Below are positions 43,178-50,309 of a stretch of 64,000 nt of DNA, one piece after another. The notes beneath the pieces were generated by a model. That model worked only from the letters and a program-made list of their open reading frames with translations. It had not been told where the DNA came from and ran no database searches. Origin of the DNA: an uncultured Dehalococcoidia bacterium (GTDB taxonomy: Bacteria > Chloroflexota > Dehalococcoidia > Lucifugimonadales > UBA3495); NCBI GenBank assembly GCA_958295765.1, contig CATQHB010000001.1:1-64000 (forward strand), given 5' to 3'. Positions within the stretch are counted from its first letter, which is position 1, and every line of letters begins with the position of its first letter. The position numbers were made by a program, and so were the translations under genes.

Positions 43178-44511
43178 TAGTCGTTCCTAGCCATCGTTCT
43201 GATAGTATCCTCAACGCGGAGTACCGCCAGTTGAATCTGTCGCAGATTCTGGACTGCTTCGGTTATTACCGCCAGGTTGGTTTGACCCATGGCCGCATCC
43301 AGGGCCAGTAGTTTATTTCCGAAATCTTCCAGGGCTAGAATGATTTCCCTGATTCTCGAGCCTAAAGTAGAATTCCTGCTTAGATGGAACTCCTCAAACA
43401 GGCTGGCAAGAGCGTTTCGCTTCTCGGCTTCGGCGTTAGCCCGCAACCGAATGTTTTCGCGCACAATGGCAATGTCAGCGAGCGTCATATTGGCGTCAGG
43501 CGCTCCGATTTCCTCCAAAGCCGTATTGATGAATTCCTTAATACCAATCGATTCCAGACGGTTTCCAAATTCCCGTTGCAACGGGGAGATGATTTCGGCG
43601 GGCAACGGCGTCGGGCGTCTGAACTCTAAAAGTTTAACCGGGTCAATGGTGCCGGACACCTGGAATTCAACATCTACCAACCGCTTCACCGGGAAAGAGA
43701 ATTGAAACTCCCGGGTCTCGCCAGGTTCCAGTTGCCCCAAATTTCGTGGCGAATGGGCGCCTTCAGCATGGATAACAACCGACGAAAAACACACCGCCGG
43801 CCAATCACTGCTATCCAACGCCGTATTGTGGACCCTGATGGTTACGCGAGCCAGCGTATCTGACTCATCAGACTCGTCCGGCTCGTCATTGTATAGTTCT
43901 ACCGACTTTTCCACGACCAGGTACGACTGAAGCTGACGCCAAAGTTCCAGTGGGCTAACTGCCAAGTCCCTGGTATCTAAACCATTATCCTGATGGTCAA
44001 GATAATCAATCGAGTCCCGCGCATTGCGGGATTCGGGGTCGAGGACAAACTCTTGACTCATTCGTTCAATCTCCAGAGCCTCTTCCCGGTGGAGAGAAGC
44101 CAGGATTCCCTTCATCAGGTCCGCCGCCTGAATAGCCTGGACCGGGGGTATATCGTGGATATGCGCCCATTCGTTGCGCAGATTTATCAAGTGCCGGATT
44201 TCCTTGAAAGTCCTTATCGTATCATTGAAGGCATCCGCGAAGCCGTCATTGTGGTGTTTAACAATAATCCAACCAAAATGGGCTGCCTCAATGAAGTGAT
44301 GCCGTTCCCGATGAGGGTGTCTTTCCATCTCACTATGGAGACTCTTTATTTGGTTTTCCTGAAGCGCGTATTCTACTCCCTTCTCCCACCAATCTTCGCC
44401 GAAAATCGCGGTTAACCGTTCCCGCAGAGCTAGTCTTACGCCCTGCACGTACAACCGGTGCGATAACGTGAAGAGAACATAACCGTCCGAGTCCAACTCT
44501 CTATCCTTCAA
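43177..44511 (-). CDS. Swt1-like HEPN-domain protein with Ig-like and helical C-terminal regions
   Basis: The 444-residue protein starts with a helical domain containing LINLRNEWAH (R112-N113-x3-H117), the R-x4-H ribonuclease motif of HEPN domains, in a setting like the Swt1-type HEPN. A central beta-rich segment (about 205-290) with VRVHNTALDSSDWP and LEPGETREFQFSFPV resembles an immunoglobulin-like repeat domain. A helical C-terminal region follows. HEPN proteins of this type are often RNA-cleaving effectors of defence or regulation. No obvious sensor or antitoxin is adjacent other than the small protein it overlaps. The stop TAA and the next ATG share a base. Confidence 0.75.
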   Translation of the reverse strand: MKDRELDSDGYVLFTLSHRLYVQGVRLALRERLTAIFGEDWWEKGVEYALQENQIKSLHSEMERHPHRERHHFIEAAHFGWIIVKHHNDGFADAFNDTIRTFKEIRHLINLRNEWAHIHDIPPVQAIQAADLMKGILASLHREEALEIERMSQEFVLDPESRNARDSIDYLDHQDNGLDTRDLAVSPLELWRQLQSYLVVEKSVELYNDEPDESDESDTLARVTIRVHNTALDSSDWPAVCFSSVVIHAEGAHSPRNLGQLEPGETREFQFSFPVKRLVDVEFQVSGTIDPVKLLEFRRPTPLPAEIISPLQREFGNRLESIGIKEFINTALEEIGAPDANMTLADIAIVRENIRLRANAEAEKRNALASLFEEFHLSRNSTLGSRIREIILALEDFGNKLLALDAAMGQTNLAVITEAVQNLRQIQLAVLRVEDTIRTMARND

Positions 44512-44540
44512 GGTAATGGAGATTATCCGAATGACTCACC

Positions 44541-45032
44541 CTAAACCGGGTGCTCATTCACCGACTCCCGGCGCAGCAGTTCCAGGGCGTGGGGCAGTAC
44601 CGGCTTGACCACTTCCAGGGTTTCGGCCACGCCCTTGGGACTGCCCGGCAGGGTGATTATCAGGGCCTTGCCCCGGATGCCAGCCACCGAGCGGCTGAGC
44701 ATCGCCATCGGCGTGAACTTCAGGGTCTCGGCCCGCATCGTCTCGGCCAGGCCGGGCACCTCCCGGTCAATGATGGACAAGCAGGCTTCCGGCGTAACGT
44801 CCCGGGGGCCTAACCCGGTGCCGCCGGTGCTGACAATCAGGTTGACCTCCGGGGCGTCGGCCCACTCCGCCATCCGCCCGGCAATCATCTCCTTCTCATC
44901 GGAAACGATTTCGTAGCGCACCAGGTCATAGTCCGGCGGCGGCAGCAACTCCTTAATCTTGTCGCCGCTGGTGTCCTCCCGCTGGCCGTAGTAGCCGGAA
45001 GTGCTGACGGTAAGAATCGCCAATCCGTACAT
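44541..45032 (-). CDS. MogA/MoaB-family molybdopterin adenylyltransferase-like protein
   Basis: The 163-residue protein has the MoaB/MogA pattern: AILTVSTSGYYGQREDTSG, the STGGTGLGPRDVTPEA loop that binds molybdopterin, and ITLPGSPKGVAETL. It would adenylate molybdopterin in molybdenum or tungsten cofactor synthesis. No other cofactor gene is adjacent, and no molybdoenzyme is encoded in the window. The ATG is the only in-frame start with a site (GGGGAGG, 5-6 bases upstream). The gene is on the same strand as its neighbours. Confidence 0.9.
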   Translation of the reverse strand: MYGLAILTVSTSGYYGQREDTSGDKIKELLPPPDYDLVRYEIVSDEKEMIAGRMAEWADAPEVNLIVSTGGTGLGPRDVTPEACLSIIDREVPGLAETMRAETLKFTPMAMLSRSVAGIRGKALIITLPGSPKGVAETLEVVKPVLPHALELLRRESVNEHPV

Positions 45033-45052
45033 CGCGCCTCCCCTCCTCCGGC

Positions 45053-45763
45053 TCAGGCCGCCGTAACGTATTGGGCCTGGGGCTTGCTGTGGCCCTCCCG
45101 GTAACCGCCGTCGGCAAAGGTTACGGGAATCGGCTGCTCACAAAACCCGGTTACGGCGATCTCTTGCAGGATGTTCTTGAGGGCCGGGTCGGCCTTGTAG
45201 ATGTGCAGGTAGAACTCCTCGCCGCGGCTGGGGCAGTAGATTGACCCGTAACCCCGTTCCGCGTTGTACCAGACCACCTCGCCGACCAGGCGGTTATCCT
45301 GCCGGGTCGGGTCCCGGTTCACCGCCTCCGACCGGATGACCTGGGCGTTCTCCTCCAGCTTGAAAAACTCGTAGGAATCACTGTCGATCCGGACGCCCAC
45401 CACCTTGATGTCCTGGGCCTGGAACCGCTTGCTGAAGGTCAGGTTCCCCAGGGCGATGTAGGCAATGGTGGCGGCGCTGTCCAGGTCGGCGGTGGGCGAT
45501 ACCTCCAGGAACACGGTCTTGGGAACGACCCGCCCGGAGCGGTGGATTCTCAAAAACTCGCTTTGCTTTCTAACATCGTCGTCTTTCAGGGTAACCTGAA
45601 TCCCGATCGGGCTGGTAAAGAAGGTGTCCCTGAACCGGGTAATGGTGAAGTCAATCTTGTATAGGTGGTCCATATTAGAATCGTACGCTATGTCGCACCA
45701 GGTCCCCAACCGGGTGCGGAGCCGCTCCTCAAAGTCCCGTCCACTGATTCTTTTAGTAACCAT
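45053..45763 (-). CDS. Fusion of a PD-(D/E)XK-like domain with a cold-shock-like domain
   Basis: The 236-residue protein has an N-terminal domain (about 1-150) with KIDFTI and IGIQVTLKD at the spacing of a PD-(D/E)XK nuclease core (D38 and Q-x-T in place of E-x-K, so catalytic activity is uncertain). The C-terminal part (about 158-236) has LVGEVVWYNAERGYGSIYC and EEFYLHIYKA, the RNP-1/RNP-2 layout of a cold-shock/OB domain. The combination suggests a nucleic-acid-directed enzyme or regulator. AGGAGATG precedes the ATG. Separate from MoaB, but on the same strand. Confidence 0.7.
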   Translation of the reverse strand: MVTKRISGRDFEERLRTRLGTWCDIAYDSNMDHLYKIDFTITRFRDTFFTSPIGIQVTLKDDDVRKQSEFLRIHRSGRVVPKTVFLEVSPTADLDSAATIAYIALGNLTFSKRFQAQDIKVVGVRIDSDSYEFFKLEENAQVIRSEAVNRDPTRQDNRLVGEVVWYNAERGYGSIYCPSRGEEFYLHIYKADPALKNILQEIAVTGFCEQPIPVTFADGGYREGHSKPQAQYVTAA

Positions 45764-45910
45764 AAGTCATCTCCTTTCCTCTTTTGCCAAGGCGGAAACC
45801 CTGTATGAAATCCCGTGCTATTCACCTGTTAAAGTACCGGCAGGGCCGCGCCAGTTGAGTATAGCACATTTACAAGCAGTCAACCGCCACGTTTTTGCCG
45901 GAACAAGGCC

Positions 45911-46049
45911 GCTCATGGTGAGCCTGTCGAACCATCCCTACCTATCCAATGGGCCATCCCGTAGGGGCGTTTCGCGAAACGCCCCTACGCCGCTACGTGG
46001 CACCCCTACCTATCCCGTAAAACATCCTTCGACAAGCTCAGGATGAGCG
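45911..46049. repeat. Family A arm, family C1 palindrome, family A arm
   Basis: A CTCATGGTGAGCCTG arm, a 28-bp palindrome with GTTTCGCGAAAC core (45961-45988) and an opposing CCTTCGACAAGCTCAGG arm are nested in about 140 bases. A weak promoter (TTGCCC, 17 bases, TACACT at 46128) follows, upstream of the NIPSNAP gene. Confidence 0.78.
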
Positions 46050-46194
46050 GGGTATTTACCCCGGGCAGGGCAATCGTAGCATCAAACCGTCCCCCGCCCC
46101 CCGTTTGCCCATTGACCGTCTTTTTGCTACACTAGCGCCGGCGGTCAGTCCTTATGTAAAGGGACGCGCCAACATTCGGAGAAAAGGAGTTGCT

Positions 46195-46806
46195 ATGATT
46201 TACGAAGTGCGTACCTATGATATGAAGCCGGGCAGCGTGGCGGAGTTTGAGGATAACTTTGGGAAGGCCCTGCCGGGCCGGCAAGAGGTATCTCCCCTGG
46301 CCGCCTTCTGGCATACCGACATCGGCCCGCTGAACCAGGTCATCCACATCTGGCCCTATGAGAACGAGGAACACCGGGAAGAGTGCCGCGGCACCAGCGT
46401 TGAGGGCTGGCCCCCGCCCAACGGCGGCAACATCCTGAATATGGACTCCCAGATTTGGAACCCCGCCGAGTTTATGACTCCTATGGGCGACCGGGAACTG
46501 GGCGGCGTCTATGAGATGCGGATTTATACCTACCAGCCCGGTTCGCTGGACGAAGTGTTGAAGCGCTGGGCCGCCGCCGTCCCCCACCGGGAAGAGTACT
46601 CGCCCCTGGCCGCCGGGATGTATTGCGAACTGGAAGACGGCTCCAGCAAGTGGATGCACGTCTGGCCCTATAAGGACCTGGCCGAGCGCACCAGCATCCG
46701 CACCCAGGCCGCCGAGAATCCCAACTGGCCCCCGCCGACCCGGGAGTTCCTGGTACACCAGGAGAACAAAATCGTAATCCCCGCCTCCTTCTCTCCCATG
46801 CACTAA
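46195..46806 (+). CDS. NIPSNAP-family protein, two ferredoxin-like domains
   Basis: The 203-residue protein consists of two NIPSNAP-like alpha/beta barrels: IYEVRTYDMKPGSVAEFEDNFGKAL with HIWPYENEEHREE, and YEMRIYTYQPGSLDEVLKRW with HVWPYKDLAERT. It has no known enzymatic activity. The fold occurs in enzymes that act on aromatic or heme-like substrates, and bacterial relatives sit in catabolic clusters. AAAAGGAG precedes the ATG; an upstream extension is repeat-flanked and poor. It heads a row of small co-directional genes. A long hairpin follows. Confidence 0.87.
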   Translation: MIYEVRTYDMKPGSVAEFEDNFGKALPGRQEVSPLAAFWHTDIGPLNQVIHIWPYENEEHREECRGTSVEGWPPPNGGNILNMDSQIWNPAEFMTPMGDRELGGVYEMRIYTYQPGSLDEVLKRWAAAVPHREEYSPLAAGMYCELEDGSSKWMHVWPYKDLAERTSIRTQAAENPNWPPPTREFLVHQENKIVIPASFSPMH

Positions 46807-46819
46807 ACCGGCAGCAACC

Positions 46820-46876
46820 GCCGTCCCCTTGCCCCGGCCCTTTCCCAAAGGAGTGGGCCGGTGGTAAGGGGACGGC
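46820..46876. terminator. Long hairpin after the NIPSNAP gene
   Basis: GCCGTCCCCTTGCC and CGGCCC pair with GGGCCG and GGTAAGGGGACGGC to make a roughly 20-bp interrupted stem around TTTCCCAAAGGAGT. It lacks a T run after it, so it may be a repeat, an mRNA-processing structure or an inefficient terminator. Confidence 0.5.
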
Positions 46877-46923
46877 TACGCCGGGACACTGACAACGCCG
46901 ATTACAACGAGATGACAGCCTAG

Positions 46924-47319
46924 ATGCCGACCAACACTGAGGATATAGAAGCGGTTAAAGAGGCCAACCAGCGGTTCTACGACGCCTTTGGCGCGCTGGA
47001 CCTGGCGGCGATGGATGCCGTCTGCCTGGATTCGGAGCAGGCCCTGTGCGTCCACCCCGGCTGGCAGCCCCTGGTGGGCTGGGAAACCATCCGGGAAAGC
47101 TGGCGGCGCATCTTCCACAACACCACCCTGATGCACTTCAACATCCGTTACGTCAACGTGGTGGTGGCCGGCGATTGCGGTTGGGTTACCTGCGTCGAGA
47201 ACATCACCAGCGTCCTGCAAGGCCGGGCCGACAACTTCGGCGTCCTGGCAACCAACATTTTCGTCCGCACCCCCCAGGGCTGGCGGCTCACCGCCCACCA
47301 CGCCTCGCCGGGGATGTGA
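46924..47319 (+). CDS. SnoaL-like / NTF2-fold protein (nuclear-transport-factor-2 superfamily)
   Basis: The 131-residue protein has an NTF2-like pattern: ANQRFYDAFGALDLAAMDAVC at the first helices, a HPGWQPLVGWETIRESWRRIF segment, and FVRTPQGWRLTAHHAS at the last strands. Such proteins act as isomerases, cyclases or dehydratases, or are binding proteins. The ATG has no good ribosome-binding site, so the start is uncertain. It is transcribed with neighbours of similar size. Confidence 0.85.
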   Translation: MPTNTEDIEAVKEANQRFYDAFGALDLAAMDAVCLDSEQALCVHPGWQPLVGWETIRESWRRIFHNTTLMHFNIRYVNVVVAGDCGWVTCVENITSVLQGRADNFGVLATNIFVRTPQGWRLTAHHASPGM

Positions 47320-47395
47320 TGTAAGGGATATACCCGAATCCTCATTCCTCACCTGGGGGATTGGGCGGGGTAAGGGCAACAAAAGGAGGCCAACG

Positions 47396-47827
47396 ATGGG
47401 CTTGCTTAAAATCGAGGGCGTTACCCACTGGTCAATCCCGGTCAACGACCTGGCGGAAGCGGAAGCCTTTTACGGCGACCTGCTGGGCCTGGAGGCCAAA
47501 GGACGCCTGGGCAACTCCGGTATGTCCTGTTTCAACGTCGGCGACCACAACATCCTGCTCTGCGAACTGGACGAGCCTACCCTGCAAGCGTCGCAGCGGG
47601 ACCGCAAGGTTCACCACTCCTTCACCGTCAACCCGGAAACCTTTGTAACCGCCTGCCGCCTATTCCGGGAGCAGCAGATTCCGGTTGACGACCTGGTGTA
47701 CCGGGCCCGGGGTTTCTTTACCGGCCGGGAATTGTATTTCTTTGACCCCAGCGGCAACCGCCTGGAACTGCGCGACCCCACCTGGCAGGAAGGGATGCCC
47801 ACGCCGCCCTTTGCAGAAATCGGGTAG
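47396..47827 (+). CDS. VOC-family (glyoxalase/extradiol-like) metalloprotein 1
   Basis: The 143-residue protein has the VOC fold: GVTHWSIPVNDLAEAEAFYGDLLGLEAKGR at the first module and DPSGNRLELRDPTW at the second, with H12, a histidine in VHHSFTV and E in RLELRD as likely metal ligands. It could be a glyoxalase-like isomerase, an extradiol-type dioxygenase module or a resistance protein. AAAAGGAGG precedes the ATG. It is separated from the next VOC gene only by a family E repeat. Confidence 0.88.
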   Translation: MGLLKIEGVTHWSIPVNDLAEAEAFYGDLLGLEAKGRLGNSGMSCFNVGDHNILLCELDEPTLQASQRDRKVHHSFTVNPETFVTACRLFREQQIPVDDLVYRARGFFTGRELYFFDPSGNRLELRDPTWQEGMPTPPFAEIG

Positions 47828-47836
47828 GCTTTTCTC

Positions 47837-47931
47837 TTTATCCACGAAGGAACACGAAGGGGCACGAAGGATTTATTATTATTATTTAGCTATTTATCCT
47901 TCGTGTAACTTCGTGTCCCTTCGTGGATAAA
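47837..47931. repeat. Family E inverted repeat
   Basis: TTTATCCACGAAGGAACACG and its complement GTGTCCCTTCGTGGATAAA enclose an AT-rich loop. The hairpin sits between two VOC genes and could stabilise or terminate the transcript. Confidence 0.8.
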
Positions 47932-47956
47932 AGAACCCCCACGAAAGGAGAACGCT

Positions 47957-48349
47957 ATGCCTTACGCTATTAACCACGTGCATATACGGTCGGCAGACCC
48001 TCACGCCTCGGCGGCCTGGTACGAAAAATACTTTGAGGCCAAAATCGTGTCGGAGCGGGAGGTTATGCCCGGCACCATTACCATCGGAATGGAGGTAGGC
48101 GGCCCCACCCGGCTTAACGTATCATCCAAGCCGGCCGGCTCTTCCGACGAGCCGGCGGTGGCCGAGCTAAACCGCCTGGGACTGGAGCATTTCGGCTTTC
48201 ACGTAGAGGATTTAGCGGCGGAACTCGCCCGGCTGGAATCGGACGGCATCCGGGTAGTCCTGCCCCTGACCGAGGTAACCGGCGGCCTACGCCTGGCCTA
48301 CATCGAAGGCCCGGACGACGTGCTGATTGAACTGGTACAACCGGCCTGA
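47957..48349 (+). CDS. VOC-family (glyoxalase-like) metalloprotein 2
   Basis: The 130-residue VOC protein starts YAINHVHIRSADPHASAAWYEKYFEAKI and ends YIEGPDDVLIELVQP, with H7 or H9, H73 (EHFGFHV) and E125 as likely ligands. It is only distantly similar to the VOC protein before it, so it is not a recent duplicate. GAAAGGAGA precedes the ATG. It is the fourth gene of the small-enzyme row. Confidence 0.88.
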   Translation: MPYAINHVHIRSADPHASAAWYEKYFEAKIVSEREVMPGTITIGMEVGGPTRLNVSSKPAGSSDEPAVAELNRLGLEHFGFHVEDLAAELARLESDGIRVVLPLTEVTGGLRLAYIEGPDDVLIELVQPA

Positions 48350-48355
48350 TTTTGA

Positions 48356-48437
48356 TTTATCCACGAAGGAACACGAAGGATAAATAGATAAATAATAATA
48401 AATCCTTCGTGCCCCTTCGTGTCCCTTCGTGGATAAA
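48356..48437. repeat. Family E inverted repeat
   Basis: Second inverted pair of the family E arm with an AT-rich loop. Each of the two gaps flanking the second VOC gene holds one copy. Confidence 0.8.
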
Positions 48438-48457
48438 AAAACCCCGGAGGAAATAGA

Positions 48458-49498
48458 ATGGTAGAAATTACGGAACGGTTGTGGGATTTTGACGCCGTAG
48501 CGCCGGGGCAGGCCGCGCCGCCGACGGTGGTTGCCATTACCCCGGAGCAGATTGCCGAGTACGCCAGCATCGCCCAGAACCCGGACCCCCGCTACCGGGT
48601 GGGCAAAGGCAGCACCGAGTACGGCGGCGTAGCGGCGCCGATGCCCACTATGGCCCTGTCCTATGCCCCCCTGCTGCGGGCCGAAATCGCCGGGAACAAC
48701 GGCTTTACCGCCCTGGAGCAGTCCAAAACCGCCCGCCGGCAGACCCCCTTCGCCAAGTGCGAGGCCCGCTGGTTCCGGCCGGCCCTGGCCGGCGACACCA
48801 TCACCGGCGTCGGGCGGGTGCTGGAAAAGTACGAGCGGCGCGGCAGCAAGTTCGTTACCTTCCGCATTGAGGCGACCAACCAGCGGGGCGAGGCGGTGGG
48901 CCAGTATGACTACACCTGCATATTTGAGTACGCCAAAGGCCAGCGGGAGGTTCCCGGTACTGCCGGCGCCCCGGCCCCGACGGGGGTTGGGGACAACGGC
49001 GAAGGGAATGAACAAGGAAACGCCGCCAGCGTCCGGCCTACTCCGGCGGCGCCCCGGCTGCTGACCTTTGACGCTATCCAGGTGGGCGACGCCCTGGCCG
49101 AACTGTCCATCACCGAAAGCCAGGACATCATCAACCGCAAGAGCGACTTCCGCCTGGCCGGCCCGCCCAGCGAGAGCAACATCCACAACGACGAGGAGTT
49201 TGCCCGGCAGAACATCTTTGGCGGCACGGTGAACGCCGGCCCGGCCACCATGTCCTACGTGGACCAGATGCTGGAGTTGTCCTTCCCCCTGCGCGCCTTC
49301 TACGACGGCGGCAGCCTGCTGATGCGGGCCATCACCCCCTTCCGCGCCGGGGACACGGTAACCTTCGGCGGCGAAATAACCGGCAAGCGGGCAGAGAACG
49401 GCCGGGGCCTGGTAGAGTGCCGGGTAAAAGGCACCAACCAGCGGGGCGACCTGGTATGCCTGGCCGACGCGGTAATGGTAATGGAAACGGCCGGGTAG
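48458..49498 (+). CDS. Double-hotdog MaoC-like dehydratase-family protein
   Basis: The 346-residue protein contains two hotdog domains. The first (about 10-150) has ITPEQIAEYASIAQNPDPRY and GGVAAPMPTMALSYAPLL, a MaoC-like core; the second (about 200-345) has SESNIHNDEEFARQNIFGGTVNAGPATMSYVDQML, which resembles an R-hydratase motif region with asparagine and histidine. A Thr/Pro/Glu-rich linker separates them. It could hydrate an enoyl-CoA or similar. AACCCCGGAGGAAATAGA precedes the ATG. It is the last gene of the row. Confidence 0.85.
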   Translation: MVEITERLWDFDAVAPGQAAPPTVVAITPEQIAEYASIAQNPDPRYRVGKGSTEYGGVAAPMPTMALSYAPLLRAEIAGNNGFTALEQSKTARRQTPFAKCEARWFRPALAGDTITGVGRVLEKYERRGSKFVTFRIEATNQRGEAVGQYDYTCIFEYAKGQREVPGTAGAPAPTGVGDNGEGNEQGNAASVRPTPAAPRLLTFDAIQVGDALAELSITESQDIINRKSDFRLAGPPSESNIHNDEEFARQNIFGGTVNAGPATMSYVDQMLELSFPLRAFYDGGSLLMRAITPFRAGDTVTFGGEITGKRAENGRGLVECRVKGTNQRGDLVCLADAVMVMETAG

Positions 49499-49594
49499 GG
49501 GTGGCGGCGGTCGTTCGCATTGCAGGGGTTTTGTCAGGGAAATCGCATCATAAACCGTCGTTCCGGCGAAAACCGTAATCCAGACCGCTTAATC

Positions 49595-49708
49595 TGTCAT
49601 TCCGACCGCAGGGAGGAATCTAAAATCCTTCATAAGCCAGATTTCTGCCGGAACCGGAAGTGGGCAAGGGCTAGGCATTTTAGATTCCTCGCTCCGCTCG
49701 GAATGACA
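49595..49708. repeat. Family F element (114 bp)
   Basis: Same length, ends and interior (TTTCTGCCGGAACCGG) as the copy at 4623. It lies next to a half family B element (49557-49586). Confidence 0.83.
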
Positions 49709-49859
49709 TAGAATTTTTCGGAATGACTTGGGTTTTATGGCATAGAATTTTCAATGGCGTCGGGCTTTCAATGTCCTATAGCCAACTGGCAACTCCTGAC
49801 TAACTTGACTCGTAGGCCCGGAAACGGGAATGACGACCAAGACAATCGCAGCATAAACC

Positions 49860-49953
49860 GTCGTTCCGGCGAAAGCCGGAATCCAGGAAATCCTCCGGGA
49901 AAAGAGGGAGCCGGCTACCGAAGGTTCTGGATTCCGGCTTTCGCCGGAACGAC
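49860..49953. repeat. Family B element
   Basis: Full-length copy; the right flank GGTTGCTTGGGTTGCC is repeated once just downstream. The gap from 49499 to 50309 contains this, a family F element, an AT-rich hairpin and a family C2 half; I see no gene in it. Confidence 0.82.
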
Positions 49954-50056
49954 GGTTGCTTGGGTTGCCAATGACGGTTGCCTGGGTTGCCCTGGTTAAG
50001 GCACGATTGCCCTGGACTGGCGGCCCGGGCATTGTACCAGAGGCCAGTTTTAAGTA

Positions 50057-50125
50057 TCCTTACGATAGTTTTAAGGCAAAAACTATCATAAGCACTTTTC
50101 TTATGATAGTTCAGTATCGTAAGGA
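50057..50125. other. AT-rich nested inverted repeat with alternative hairpins
   Basis: An outer arm TCCTTACGATA (50057) pairs with TATCGTAAGGA (50115). Inside it, AACTATCATAAG (50081) pairs with CTTATGATAGTT (50100). The 5' part can instead form GATAGTTTT/AAAACTATC (50064/50079), which excludes the inner stem. It is unlike the GC-rich repeats around it and lies about 190 bases upstream of the second thiamine-diphosphate gene. It could be an attenuator, an operator or a small mobile end. Confidence 0.5.
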
Positions 50126-50309
50126 AATGTCAGAAAACGGGTGCGCATAGCTAACCGTTCCTGCACCGGAGACAGGGCGGGTTACAAACCCGCCCCTACC
50201 GGCCAACGAAACGTAGCCTGGCAAGAAACACCAACAAACATTAAGAACACCCCAAATCTTTAACATCATCAACACCGAGAACACCGAACAAGCCGGAGGC
50301 GCTTAAACT

